Under the pieces are notes generated by a model that was given only the letters and a program-made list of their open reading frames with translations, had not been told where the DNA came from and did no database searches. The position numbers and the translations under genes were made by a program. This document shows positions 6,051-14,537 of a stretch of DNA of 40,673 nt, piece after piece. The DNA lies in contig JAOUNA010000008.1 in the NCBI GenBank assembly GCA_029881215.1, forward strand, positions 1 to 40,673, given 5' to 3'. Positions within the stretch are counted from its first letter, which is position 1. Every line of letters starts with the position of its first letter. The stretch comes from Myxococcales bacterium. GTDB lineage: Bacteria > Myxococcota_A > UBA9160 > SMWR01.

Positions 6051-7956
6051 TCGCGCGCTTGCGCAGCAGCACGATCTGGACGCCGGTCTTGGCTCCGATC
6101 CCGAGCTCGCGGATGCTGCGCCCGAAGAAGCGCGGGGGCGGCTGGATCTCCTGGAGCACGTAGCCGCCGCCCAGCCCCACCTGTTGTCCCTTGCTGGCCA
6201 CGAGGACGGTGCTCGAAACGGATCCCGCCAGATCGCGACGCAGCACCTCCTGATTGTAGGCGTGGATCACGTCCTTCTTGTGGACCGAGCCCACCACGCG
6301 CTGCGGGTCGTCTTCGGCCACCACCGCGACTTCGTCGCGTGCCTCGATGTTGAACAGGCGCATGACCATTTCGAGATCGTCGTTCGCCGTCACGGTCGGG
6401 GGATTCGGCTCCGCCAGGTCCCCCGCCACCACGAGGTGAACGAGGGCCTCCTGCTCGATCAGCATGCGCGTGAATTCGCGCAGGTGAAGGGTTCCCTCGA
6501 GCTGATTCTGCTCGCTGACCACGAAGAACTCGGTGTGCTCGCTGTTCAAGACCCGATCCACGACCTCCTGGAAGCTCGCCGACGCGCTCAGCAGCTCAGG
6601 CTGGCGATCGATCACGTCGTGCACGAACAAGCTCTTGAGTACGGTGTGACCCTCCTCCTCGAACAGGTCGATCCCTCGTCTTATCAGATTGTCCGTGTAG
6701 ATCGAGTCGCGGTGGAGGTAGGTCGCGACGAGTGTGCTGACGACGCACGCGGCCATCAGCGGTGGGATGATCTCGATGGTCTGGGTGAGCTCGAAGATGA
6801 TGATGATCGCCATCACCGGTGCGTGAGTGGTCGCGGCGACCACGGCCCCCATGGTGACGAGGGCGTAGGCGCCGGAGGACGCCGTCGCGTCGGGAAACCA
6901 CTGGTGGATGAAGGAACCGATGAAGCCGCCGGTCATGGCTCCCAGGAAGAGGGACGGCGCGAAGATTCCGCCCGAGCCGCCGGATCCGAGCGTCACCGAG
7001 GTGGCGACGATCTTGGCCAGCACCAGCACGCCGAGCAGAGCCGCGGGAAGGTTGCTCACCAGTGCGCCGCTGATCGTGCTGTAGCCCACGCCGTAGACAT
7101 TGGGCAGCCAAATGGCGATGCAGCCCACGATGAGGCCGCCCACCGCCGGCTGGAGATACTCGGGGATCCGTGAGTTCTCGAAGAGATTCTCCGTGGCGGC
7201 GAGAGTTCGCATGAACAGGATCGCGACGAGTCCGGCAGCGAGTCCCACGATCACATAGGGAAGCAGCTCGAAGGGACTGACCAGCTCGTAGGCAGGTACG
7301 GGAAAGGCCGGATGGTTTCCGAGGAAGAAGCGCGACGCGACGGTCGCGACGACCGACGAGATCACGACCGGGCCGATCTGGGCGACGCCGAAATTGGCCA
7401 GGATGATTTCGGCGGCGAACAGCGCGCCCGCGATCGGAGCATTGAACGTCGCGGCGAGACCCGCTGCACCGCCACAGGCCACGAGCGTGCGCATCGCGGA
7501 TGCCGGCATCTTCAACGCCTGGCCGATCGCGGAGCCCAGCGCCGCGCCGATCTGGATGATCGGGCCCTCGCGTCCGACGGAACCGCCGGAGCCGATCGAG
7601 ATCGCAGACGCCACGATCTTCACGGCGGCGACACGGCGCCGAATCACGCCGCCCCGCAGCGCGACGGCGGCCATCACCTCGGGGACCCCGTGACCCTTCG
7701 CCTCACGGGCGATCCAGTAGATGAAGGGCCCGACGAGCAGCCCGCCGATCCCCGGGATGGCCACCCGCCAGTACCACGCGAGATGCAGCGAAGCCTTCAG
7801 GGGATCCTGCGCCTCAGCCAACACGCCCGCTGCGAAGAGCGCCGCCAGACCGTCGGTCCCCTCGAAGAGCGCCGCTTGAACCAGGCGGATCAGGAAGCGG
7901 AAGAAGACCGCACCGATCGCCCCTGCGAGGCCGCAACCAACCGCGACAAACACCAT
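6004..7956 (-). CDS. ClC-family chloride channel/transporter with CBS pair and TrkA-C tail (tail frameshifted)
   Basis: Membrane protein moving chloride across the inner membrane. The ClC pore signatures are clear: GSGGS (122-126), GREGP with the gating Glu130, GSGGSGGIFAP, and the late GAYALVTMGAVVA helix. The position equivalent to the proton glutamate of E. coli ClC (second E of EE) is Ile184 in AAEII, as in channel-type members. Residues about 455-580 form a CBS pair and a TrkA-C domain begins near 595 (GGGYVLQEIQPPPRFFGRSIRELGI). The frame then ends in an unrelated FGCPRQTT, while the proper domain end continues one frame away (see next feature). The start is uncertain: ATG 7956 has no visible SD, and family-like residues continue upstream to a stop. 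It lies below sirB and an MFS gene in one direction. Confidence 0.9.
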   Translation of the reverse strand: MVFVAVGCGLAGAIGAVFFRFLIRLVQAALFEGTDGLAALFAAGVLAEAQDPLKASLHLAWYWRVAIPGIGGLLVGPFIYWIAREAKGHGVPEVMAAVALRGGVIRRRVAAVKIVASAISIGSGGSVGREGPIIQIGAALGSAIGQALKMPASAMRTLVACGGAAGLAATFNAPIAGALFAAEIILANFGVAQIGPVVISSVVATVASRFFLGNHPAFPVPAYELVSPFELLPYVIVGLAAGLVAILFMRTLAATENLFENSRIPEYLQPAVGGLIVGCIAIWLPNVYGVGYSTISGALVSNLPAALLGVLVLAKIVATSVTLGSGGSGGIFAPSLFLGAMTGGFIGSFIHQWFPDATASSGAYALVTMGAVVAATTHAPVMAIIIIFELTQTIEIIPPLMAACVVSTLVATYLHRDSIYTDNLIRRGIDLFEEEGHTVLKSLFVHDVIDRQPELLSASASFQEVVDRVLNSEHTEFFVVSEQNQLEGTLHLREFTRMLIEQEALVHLVVAGDLAEPNPPTVTANDDLEMVMRLFNIEARDEVAVVAEDDPQRVVGSVHKKDVIHAYNQEVLRRDLAGSVSSTVLVASKGQQVGLGGGYVLQEIQPPPRFFGRSIRELGIGAKTGVQIVLLRKRATQDDRPRFGCPRQTT

Positions 7957-8040
7957 GAAGACGTGGCCAGTGGGGCCGACTCGGGCCTTTGTCTTGCGCG
8001 AAGCTTCGATGGTGGGTCTCCGGTCGGAAGACGGCGCATG

Positions 8041-9276
8041 CTAGCCCGGACCGTCGAAAGCGGGCAAAGCGCGCGGCTCGTCCGGCGGCCGCTGCGGCTT
8101 GGGTAGCCAGAGGGGAACGGAGCCGCCCAGCAGCAGCGCGCCGAGTCCCCCCACCAGGTAGGGCATGTCGGCGCTGGTGTGCTCGAGCATCCAGCCGGTC
8201 GCGAGGTTGGAGCTGATGCCCCCGAGGCTCACCCCCGCCATTGCGAGCACGCCCTGCCCGGTGGAGCGCAGCCGCTCGGGAACCACGGCATCCACGTAGA
8301 GCGCCCCTCCGATCACCAGACCGGCGACGACCACGCCGTGCAGCAGCTGCACGAGAAGGATCCAGCCGGATTGGGGGCCCAGACCGCACACGGTCCAGCG
8401 CACGCCGCCCGCGATCACGCCGATGATCAGCAGGCCGCGCGCGCCGGTGCGGGCCAGGCTCGCGCCGGAGAGCGCGATCAGGGCGATCTCGGGGATCAGC
8501 ATGACGACCCACATGTGGCTCACCGCGGCGAGCGTGCCGTCGTGGGCGCGCACGTAGATCGGGAAGAACCACATCGGCCCCTGCAGCAGCAGATACGCGC
8601 TGAACACGAACAAGAGCAGGCGCAGGTAGGCTCGATTGCGCAGCAGCGATCTCCAGTCGCCGCGTCCGGCGCGCACTGCCAGCGCGCTCTCGCGCGGGAT
8701 CGCCAGCGCGCTGAGGCCGCCGATCAGGACGAGCGCGCCGCTGAGCGGAAACATCAGCGCGAAGCCAGCCTCCGCGGCGCCGGCGCCCGGCGCCGGCGCG
8801 CCGCGCCATTCCTGAACCGCGTGCAAGAGGGAGGGAAAGGCCGCTACCGCGATCAGGAAGCCGATCGTTCCCCACACGCGGCACAGGCCGAAGGCGTGGG
8901 GGCCGCGCTCGTAGGTCAGCGCCAGGGTCACCGCCACGGTGGTGGGGATCAGCGCCGTGGAGAAGCAGGCGAGCGCGGCGGTCAGGAGCAGGAGTGACAC
9001 GAAGCTGCTGCCGAGCGCCAGGCACGCGTAGCCGATCGCGGCGCCGAACGAGAGCGCCACCAGCACGCGCGTCCGGGAGCCGGTGCGATCCGCGACGTTT
9101 CCCCAGAACGGCTGCGCGAGGATTCCCACGGCGGGGAGGACGGCGAGCACCGCGCCCACCTCGCTACCGCTCAGGCCGACATTCTCGCGGAGATACAGGC
9201 TGTAGAAGGGAAAGAAGAGTCCGAGCCCGCCGAGACAGAAGAGCCAGGTCGAGGAGATCGGAACGAGGCTCCTCAC
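8041..9276 (-). CDS. major facilitator superfamily transporter (MFS_1-like)
   Basis: 411 aa with twelve predicted membrane segments. The start ISSTWLFCLGGLGLFFPFYSLYL, then GLSGSEVGAVLAV and GNVADRTGSRTRVL, matches the MFS_1_like group (LacY/nucleoside-H+ symporter and HcaT-type permeases), with the loop 2-3 motif G-x-x-A-D-R-x-G. The second half has RVWGTIGF earlier and ERLRSTGQGVLAM in loop 8-9, a motif typical of this group. Substrate cannot be assigned. The GTG start at 9276 lies 12 bases after the sirB stop with a GGCGGG-like SD, so it is probably cotranscribed with sirB; clc follows. Confidence 0.85.
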   Translation of the reverse strand: MRSLVPISSTWLFCLGGLGLFFPFYSLYLRENVGLSGSEVGAVLAVLPAVGILAQPFWGNVADRTGSRTRVLVALSFGAAIGYACLALGSSFVSLLLLTAALACFSTALIPTTVAVTLALTYERGPHAFGLCRVWGTIGFLIAVAAFPSLLHAVQEWRGAPAPGAGAAEAGFALMFPLSGALVLIGGLSALAIPRESALAVRAGRGDWRSLLRNRAYLRLLLFVFSAYLLLQGPMWFFPIYVRAHDGTLAAVSHMWVVMLIPEIALIALSGASLARTGARGLLIIGVIAGGVRWTVCGLGPQSGWILLVQLLHGVVVAGLVIGGALYVDAVVPERLRSTGQGVLAMAGVSLGGISSNLATGWMLEHTSADMPYLVGGLGALLLGGSVPLWLPKPQRPPDEPRALPAFDGPG

Positions 9277-9288
9277 CTGCTGCCCGCC

Positions 9289-9678
9289 TCAGTGCCGCGG
9301 CGCGGATTCGACGCGTTCGAGGATCACGTCCACCAGCTTGGGATGCAGGCCCAGCGGCTCGCTGATCGTGACGAGAAGATCCGGGTAGCGCCGGGTGGCA
9401 GCCGCGACGAGACTGGGAATGCTGTGGCGCGTGTGATTCCCGTCCCCGAGGAAGTACGGGTGCACGACGACCTCGCGCGCCCCGGACGCGACGCAGGCGT
9501 CGATCCCCTGCTCGATCGTCGGCTCGGCGATCTCCATGTGCGCGATGTGCACCGTGCGTCCCGGGATGCGCTGGCGCAGCGCGTCCGCGACGGATTCGAG
9601 CAGCTCGTTGGCCTCGGCGCGCCGGCTGCCGTGATCGACGATCAGAATGGCGCGGGTGTCGACGTCGCGATCCTGCAC
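9289..9678 (-). CDS. CbiX/SirB-type sirohydrochlorin chelatase-like protein
   Basis: Short single-domain chelatase of the CbiX/SirB family. AILIVDHGSRRAEANELL is the signature N-terminal strand and loop, with the conserved histidine of the metal site; VVVHPYFLGDGNHTRHSIP carries the second histidine region (H-P-y-F-L-g-x-G-x-H). Members insert cobalt or iron into sirohydrochlorin on the way to cobalamin or siroheme; one-domain forms act as dimers. Neither product can be preferred because no cobalamin or siroheme gene is adjacent. GTG 9678 is chosen as the closest start to the domain; the track uses TTG 9714, adding 12 residues. First gene of a likely sirB-MFS-clc unit. Confidence 0.85.
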   Translation of the reverse strand: MQDRDVDTRAILIVDHGSRRAEANELLESVADALRQRIPGRTVHIAHMEIAEPTIEQGIDACVASGAREVVVHPYFLGDGNHTRHSIPSLVAAATRRYPDLLVTISEPLGLHPKLVDVILERVESAPRH

Positions 9679-9773
9679 GGCTGGAGCATAGGCGAGCGCG
9701 ACACCGAGTCTCAATGGGGCCGCCCGTGCCGCGCTCGCCGAAGCCTCCGGAACTCGATAACTTTTGTGCCGCC

Positions 9774-10499
9774 ATGTCGACAGCCGGCATCCTCGTCATC
9801 GGCAACGAGATCCTCTCGGGGAAGGTCGTGGACATCAATTCCCCGTATCTCTGCCGCGAGCTGCGCACCCTGGGCGTGGACGTGGAGCGGATCTACACGA
9901 TTCCCGACGAGATCCGCGTGATCGCGGAAGCCGTGAAGTCGATGAGTCAGTCGTATGACTACGTGCTCACCTCGGGAGGCATCGGCCCCACGCACGACGA
10001 TCTCACCGTGGAGGGCGTGGCCGCGGCGTTCGGACTGCCGCTCGAGCGAATCCCGGGCATCGAGGAGAGGATCCAGCGCGCGACCGGCAAGGAGCTCAAC
10101 CAGAGCCAGCTCAAGATGGCACGGGTTCCGGTGGGAGCGCAGCTGATCGACAGCGGAGATCTGTGGTTTCCGCTGGTCGTCGTCGAGAATGTGTATGTCT
10201 TCCCCGGCATTCCCGAACTCCTGCGCAAGAAGTTCGAGTCGGTGCGCGACCGCTTCCGCGGTGTGCCGTTCAACCTCAAGCGTGTGTATGTCACGTTGAT
10301 GGAGAGTGCGATTGCCGAGGATCTCTCGGATCTGCTCCGGGAGTTTCCGGATCTCCTGCTCGGTTCCTATCCGCGCATCCAGGAGGAGTCATTCCGCGTG
10401 ATGCTCACGCTCGAGTCTCGCGATGCCTGCTACGTGCAACGCGCGCTCGAATCCCTGCTGGCGCGTTTGCCAGCGGATGCGATTCACAAGGTGGAGTGA
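9774..10499 (+). CDS. CinA-like protein, molybdopterin-binding (MoCF) domain only
   Basis: 241 aa from ATG 9774. GILVIGNEILSGKVVDINSPYLCRELRTLGV and YVLTSGGIGPTHDDLTVEGVA are textbook for the MoaB/MogA-like domain of competence/damage-inducible protein A (CinA N-terminal, COG1058), where the domain hydrolyses ADP-ribose or related pyrophosphates in several members. FPGIPELLRKKF matches the family's P-G-x-P-x-x-M/L-x-x-F. The C-terminal nicotinamide-nucleotide amidase (PncC) half is absent, as in many short homologues. The track start at 9714 overlaps the opposite-strand sirB region and is less likely. Its TGA stop abuts the next ORF. Confidence 0.85.
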   Translation: MSTAGILVIGNEILSGKVVDINSPYLCRELRTLGVDVERIYTIPDEIRVIAEAVKSMSQSYDYVLTSGGIGPTHDDLTVEGVAAAFGLPLERIPGIEERIQRATGKELNQSQLKMARVPVGAQLIDSGDLWFPLVVVENVYVFPGIPELLRKKFESVRDRFRGVPFNLKRVYVTLMESAIAEDLSDLLREFPDLLLGSYPRIQEESFRVMLTLESRDACYVQRALESLLARLPADAIHKVE

Positions 10500-10940
10500 C
10501 TGGACCCGGCGGCCCAGGATCCGATCGCCCGTCTGCTCGCGCACGGGCACCCGCTCTGGATGCTCTGCAGCATCGTCCTGGCGCTGGCCGCCCTGCGCGC
10601 CGGGCTCGCGATCCGTCGCGCGCGCCTCGCGCGGCGCCCTCGGCCCCGCGGCGCGCGCCAGCGGCACGTGCGCCTGGCCAAACCCGCCGTCGCTCTGATC
10701 CTCGTCGGGTTCATGGCGGGCCCCGTGTCGGCCGTGCTGCTGCGCGGCTGGACCGCGTTCGCAACGCTGCACGGCGTCGTCGGCACCATCGCCGCCGGCT
10801 GCTTCGCCGCCGCCGCCATCCACGGGCGCCGGCTGCAGCGCGGGGGCGAAGCATCGCGCAGCGCGCACGCGCTGCTGAGCGGGATCGCGCTGCTTGCGGC
10901 CGCGCTCGCCGCGGTCGCCGGCTTCGTGCTGCTTCCGTAG
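10500..10940 (+). CDS. small four-helix membrane protein (DUF4079-like), possible CTG start
   Basis: The frame opens directly after the cinA stop (TGACTG). The track begins at ATG 10560, but that removes LDPAAQDPIARLLAHGHPLW, whose HPLW-then-helix pattern looks like the start of DUF4079-type proteins, and places the start inside the first membrane helix. No ATG, GTG or TTG lies between 10500 and 10560, so CTG 10500, preceded by GGTGGAG, is proposed. Four membrane segments: about 20-35, 60-80, 84-102 and 125-145, with a strongly basic loop RRARLARRPRPRGARQRH after the first. TLHGVVGTIAA resembles the His-containing helix of cytochrome b561-like folds, but heme binding is not shown. Function unknown; probably coupled to cinA. 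Confidence 0.55.
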   Translation: MDPAAQDPIARLLAHGHPLWMLCSIVLALAALRAGLAIRRARLARRPRPRGARQRHVRLAKPAVALILVGFMAGPVSAVLLRGWTAFATLHGVVGTIAAGCFAAAAIHGRRLQRGGEASRSAHALLSGIALLAAALAAVAGFVLLP

Positions 10941-10978
10941 CCGCAGAGCGCGGCGCCCAGCCAGAAGCCAACGGGCGA

Positions 10979-12076
10979 CTAGGCGAGCGGGGGCAGTACG
11001 TCCACCGCGCGCTGTCGCAGCCAGTGATCGGCCAGCACGAGGCAGACCATCGCCTCCACGATCGGGACCGCGCGCGGCAGCACGCAGGGATCGTGTCGAC
11101 CGCTGGCCTCGAGCTGCGCGGGTCTTCCGTCGCGTCCCACGGTCTGCTGGGGCAGCGAGATCGTGGCCGTCGGCTTGAAGGCCACGCGCACGAGGATGGG
11201 CTCGCCGTTCGAGATGCCGCCCTGCACGCCGCCCGAGCGATTCGCCGACGTGCGCGGGCGTCCATCCTCGCCCGGTACGAAGGGATCGTTGTGCTCGCTG
11301 CCCGTCATGCGCGTGCCCGCAAAGCCGCTGCCGATCTCGAAGCCCTTGGACGCCGGCAGCGAGAGCAGCGCGCGCGCCAGATCCGCCTCGAGCTTGTCGA
11401 AGACGGGCTCGCCCAGGCCGGGCGGCACGTTGCGCGCAACGCACTCGACCACGCCACCGAGCGAGTCGCCGCGGCGGCGCGCCGCGTCGATGCGCTCGAT
11501 CATCTCCTGGGCCGCGGAGGGCTCCGGGCAGCGCACCGGATTCGCTTCGACCGCGTCCAGCGTGACCGCGGCCGGATCGATCTTCGCCTCGATCTCGTGC
11601 ACGGATCGCACCCACGCCAAGACTTCGAGCTCCGCCACGACTCGCAGCAGCTTGCGCGCGATGGCACCCGCCGCGACGCGACCCACGGTCTCCCGCGCGC
11701 TCGCGCGTCCACCCCCCTGCCAGTCCCGGATGCCGTACTTGGCTTCCGTCGTGTAATCGGCGTGAGAGGGCCGGTAGAGATCCTTCAGCGCCGCGTAGGC
11801 GCCGGGGCGCGCATCCCGATTGCGCACGAGCATCGCGATGGGGGAGCCGATGGTGTGGCCCTCGAAGACGCCGGAGAGGATTTCGACGCGATCCTCCTCC
11901 TGGCGCGGCGTGGTGAGGCGGCTCTGTCCCGGGCGACGCCGGTCGAGATCGCGCTGGATGTCCTCGACCTCGAGGGCCAGACGCGGCGGGAATCCGTCCA
12001 CCACGACGCCCACGCCGCCGCCGTGGCTCTCGCCGAAGGTCGTGATGCGAAGCTGTCGACCGAAGCTGCTGCCCAC
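10979..12076 (-). CDS. aroC: chorismate synthase
   Basis: Catalyses the last shikimate step, EPSP to chorismate, with reduced FMN, in the cytosol. Signatures: [20 protein letters not shown] at the N-terminus, [48 protein letters not shown] with the conserved G-G-R-x-S-A-R-E-T, and [14 protein letters not shown] followed by FKPTATI. The length of 365 aa is normal. Starts at ATG 12076, 21 bases after the smr stop, so it may be the last gene of the M23-sfsA-mutY-smr-aroC run. Confidence 0.98.
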   Translation of the reverse strand: MGSSFGRQLRITTFGESHGGGVGVVVDGFPPRLALEVEDIQRDLDRRRPGQSRLTTPRQEEDRVEILSGVFEGHTIGSPIAMLVRNRDARPGAYAALKDLYRPSHADYTTEAKYGIRDWQGGGRASARETVGRVAAGAIARKLLRVVAELEVLAWVRSVHEIEAKIDPAAVTLDAVEANPVRCPEPSAAQEMIERIDAARRRGDSLGGVVECVARNVPPGLGEPVFDKLEADLARALLSLPASKGFEIGSGFAGTRMTGSEHNDPFVPGEDGRPRTSANRSGGVQGGISNGEPILVRVAFKPTATISLPQQTVGRDGRPAQLEASGRHDPCVLPRAVPIVEAMVCLVLADHWLRQRAVDVLPPLA

Positions 12077-12097
12077 GTCGCGGAGGATACGCCCTCG

Positions 12098-12613
12098 CTA
12101 GCGCTCTCGCCGCAGCAGCACGAGCATGGCGCCCGGGCCGCCATGCCGCGCGGGCGCCGTGCAGAAGGCCATGACGCGCGTCGCGAAAGGTGCTTCCTGC
12201 AGCCAGGTGGGCAGCGCCTCGCGCAGCACCGCGGTCCCCTCCGAGTGCAGCCCGCGCCCGTGGACGACCAGCACGCAGCGCAGGCCTGCCGCCCTCGCCC
12301 GCTCGATCTGCTCCACCAGGGTGCGTCGGGCTTCGCGCGCGGGCAGGCCGTGAAGGTCCAGCGTTGCGCCCGGATCGAATGCTCCGCGGCGCAGACGCGT
12401 CAGCAGCTTGCGGCTCACGTTCTCGGCGCGGCCCTCGACGCTCCCTCCGATCCTGTCGACGACGAAGCGGCTGGCCTCTTCGAGGCGCGCGGGGCGCTGG
12501 CGCGCGGGATCCGTCGGCGGTGTGCGGATCTTGTCGCGGTCCTCGATGCGCTTGACACCGTTCAGGTTCGCGGCGAAGTCGTCATCGTCGGCACCGCGCC
12601 GCCGTTTGCTCAC
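12098..12613 (-). CDS. Smr-domain protein
   Basis: 171 aa, buried in the track within a 647-aa shadow ORF. From GTG 12613 it begins VSKRRRGADDDDF; residues about 85-165 carry ATLDLHGLPAREARRTL and CVLVVHGRGLHSEGTAVLR, the LDLHG and HGxG-x-HS motifs of the Smr domain (MutS2 C-terminal type endonuclease or RNA-binding module). Stand-alone Smr proteins nick branched DNA or act on stalled ribosomes, depending on subgroup; which applies here is unknown. The GTG start overlaps the mutY TGA (GTGA), so translational coupling is likely. The basic/acidic N-terminus is probably disordered. Confidence 0.88.
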   Translation of the reverse strand: MSKRRRGADDDDFAANLNGVKRIEDRDKIRTPPTDPARQRPARLEEASRFVVDRIGGSVEGRAENVSRKLLTRLRRGAFDPGATLDLHGLPAREARRTLVEQIERARAAGLRCVLVVHGRGLHSEGTAVLREALPTWLQEAPFATRVMAFCTAPARHGGPGAMLVLLRRER

Positions 12614-13824
12614 CGTCCGCCAGCCTCGCCGTGGAGCAACGCGAGCACCTTGCGCGTGGCGGCGCCGTGCGGCAGCGCCCCGATCGCGCCCGGCGCGAGC
12701 CAGCGGAATGCGGAAAAGTCCCGCAGGCGCACGCGGCCCACGGGTGTGCTGCAGCGCAGCACGTGGAGCCGCAGCCTCAGATGCGTGAAGGCGTGGTCGA
12801 CCGCGCCGGAGAGCGTGGCGCCGCGGACCGTCAGGCCGACCCGCTCGCGCAGCGTGCGCAGCATCGCGGCGCGGGGTGCCTCGCCGGCCAGGAGATCGCC
12901 GCCCGGAAGCTCCCACAGCCCTCCCATCAGGCCGCGCGCGGGCCGCTGCACCGCCAGCACCGCGCCGCGGCGCAGCACCCAGCCGGCGACCGCCTCGACT
13001 GCGCGCGGGCGCGCCTTCCGGGCCCTGACCGGCAGCGCTTCCGGGTCGCCGCGCCGCTGCGCGGCGCAGCTCCGCAGCAGGGGGCAATCGCCGCAGCGCG
13101 GCGCGCGCGGCGTGCAGCGCCGTGCTCCGAGCTCCATCAGCGCCTGGTTCAGATCGCCCGGACGCGGCCCCTCGGCGAGCTGGGCGGCGAGCGCCCAGAG
13201 CCGTCGCGTCGCGATCGGCGTTCCCACTTCGTCCTCGATGGCGAACAGACGCGCCAGCACCCGCGTGACGTTTCCGTCCACGATCGGCTCCGGCCGGTCG
13301 AACGCGATGGAGGCGACGGCGCCCGCCGTGTAACGGCCCACGCCGGGTAGGGCGCGCAGCGCGTCCGCGTCTTCGGGCAACACACCTCCGTGATGGTCCA
13401 CGAGGCATTGTGCCGCCCGGTGCAGATTGCGCGCCCGCGAGTAATAGCCGAGTCCCGACCAGAGCCCGAGCACGTCTTCGAGATCGGCGCGCGCCAGGGT
13501 GCCCACGTCGGGAAAGCGCGTCAGGAAGCGCTGGTAGTAGGGGATGACGGTGTCGACGCGGGTCTGCTGGAGCATCGATTCGGAGATCCAGATGGCGTAG
13601 GGATCTCGGGTGCGCCGCCAGGGCAGATCGCGCCGATGCAGCGCGTACCAGTCGAGCAAGCGGGCACGGATGCGGGCCACGCGCGGCGCTTCGGCCCGCG
13701 ACGCGGCGCGGCCCTCCGTCCGAGCGCGCTCGCGCGCCGGTCGCAGCGCTTTCTGCCGCGCTCCCAGCGCGCCTGCGCCGCTGCGGCGCCGGCCGCCCGC
13801 GCGCTTGGATTCGCGGTGCTTCAC
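12610..13824 (-). CDS. mutY: A/G-specific adenine DNA glycosylase
   Basis: Removes adenine paired with 8-oxoguanine, limiting oxidative mutation. From GTG 13824 the protein has 404 aa. Residues about 52-260 are the glycosylase: SESMLQQTRVDTV with catalytic Glu82, the helix-hairpin-helix LPGVGRYTAGAVAS, catalytic Asp183 in VDGNVTR, and the iron-sulfur cluster cysteines 237, 244, 247 and 253 (C-x6-C-x2-C-x5-C). Residues about 270-400 form the NUDIX-like 8-oxoG recognition domain. An Arg-rich extension of about 48 residues precedes the core, longer than in E. coli MutY. GTG 13824 overlaps the sfsA TGA and the mutY TGA overlaps the smr GTG. Confidence 0.95.
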   Translation of the reverse strand: MKHRESKRAGGRRRSGAGALGARQKALRPARERARTEGRAASRAEAPRVARIRARLLDWYALHRRDLPWRRTRDPYAIWISESMLQQTRVDTVIPYYQRFLTRFPDVGTLARADLEDVLGLWSGLGYYSRARNLHRAAQCLVDHHGGVLPEDADALRALPGVGRYTAGAVASIAFDRPEPIVDGNVTRVLARLFAIEDEVGTPIATRRLWALAAQLAEGPRPGDLNQALMELGARRCTPRAPRCGDCPLLRSCAAQRRGDPEALPVRARKARPRAVEAVAGWVLRRGAVLAVQRPARGLMGGLWELPGGDLLAGEAPRAAMLRTLRERVGLTVRGATLSGAVDHAFTHLRLRLHVLRCSTPVGRVRLRDFSAFRWLAPGAIGALPHGAATRKVLALLHGEAGGR

Positions 13825-14537
13825 AGCAGCACCGGGAGCTCGCGCTCGACGCGGATCGCGCCAGGGGTGACGCGGGCAGCGAGTGCGAACAGCTCCACGC
13901 CCGCGCGCGCGGCTTCGCGCAGCGCCGCGGCGTAGCGGGGGTCGATGTGCTCCGCGGGCGCCACGGCGTGGCAATCGGCGCGCTGCACCAGGAAGACCAG
14001 GGCCGCTCGCGCCCCTCCGGCGCGCAGCGCTCGCAGTGCATCCAGGTGGCGGAGACCGCGCGCCGTCACGCTGTCGGGGAAGAGCGCAAGATCGCCCTCC
14101 GCGAGCGTCACGCTCTTGACCTCGACGTAGCAGCGGCGGCGCTCGCCGGTCTTCTCGGACAGGCGGAAATCGAGTCGCGCGCGCCTCGCCGCCGCGTGCA
14201 CGCTCACCTCGCGTTCGATGCGACCGTATCCCGCGAGCGCTGCCGGCGTGCCCGCAGCGAGCGCGCGCGCCACGACGTCGTTGGCGCGCCCGGTGTGCAG
14301 TCCCACCCAGGTGCTTCCGACGCGCATCATCTCGAGCGTGTGCCGCAGCTTGCGCGCAGGGTTCGCGCTCGTCGAGCAACGCACCGCCGCGCCCGGGCGC
14401 TGGAATCCGAGCATGCTTCCCGGGTTCGGGCAGTGCACCGTGAGAACGCGCCCGTCTCCGGTCTGGACGTCCGCGAAGAAGCGCTTGTATCGCCGCAGGA
14501 AGCGCGCGGCGAGGCGCGCTTCGACGCCGATCTTCAA
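13821..14537 (-). CDS. sfsA: SfsA family protein (sugar fermentation stimulation homologue)
   Basis: 238 aa from TTG 14537. FLRRYKRFFADVQ, TVHCPNPGSMLGF, WVGLHTGRANDVVARAL, RLDFRLS and YVEVKSVTLAEGDLALFPDSVTARGLRHL are the conserved blocks of SfsA in order. The ExK core (VEVKSVTL) belongs to a PD-(D/E)XK nuclease-like fold; E. coli SfsA binds DNA but its role remains unclear. The TTG start shares bases with the TGA of the M23 gene (TTGA) and leaves a normal N-terminus. An upstream GTG about 42 bases away is less attractive because it adds residues the family lacks. The sfsA stop overlaps the mutY start. Confidence 0.92.
   Translation of the reverse strand: MKIGVEARLAARFLRRYKRFFADVQTGDGRVLTVHCPNPGSMLGFQRPGAAVRCSTSANPARKLRHTLEMMRVGSTWVGLHTGRANDVVARALAAGTPAALAGYGRIEREVSVHAAARRARLDFRLSEKTGERRRCYVEVKSVTLAEGDLALFPDSVTARGLRHLDALRALRAGGARAALVFLVQRADCHAVAPAEHIDPRYAAALREAARAGVELFALAARVTPGAIRVERELPVLL

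Noticed and set aside
10163-13333. 1056-aa plus-strand ORF
   Set aside because: Composition is Arg/Ala/Gly-rich with no domain signal; it is antisense to aroC, smr and mutY, which have complete motifs.
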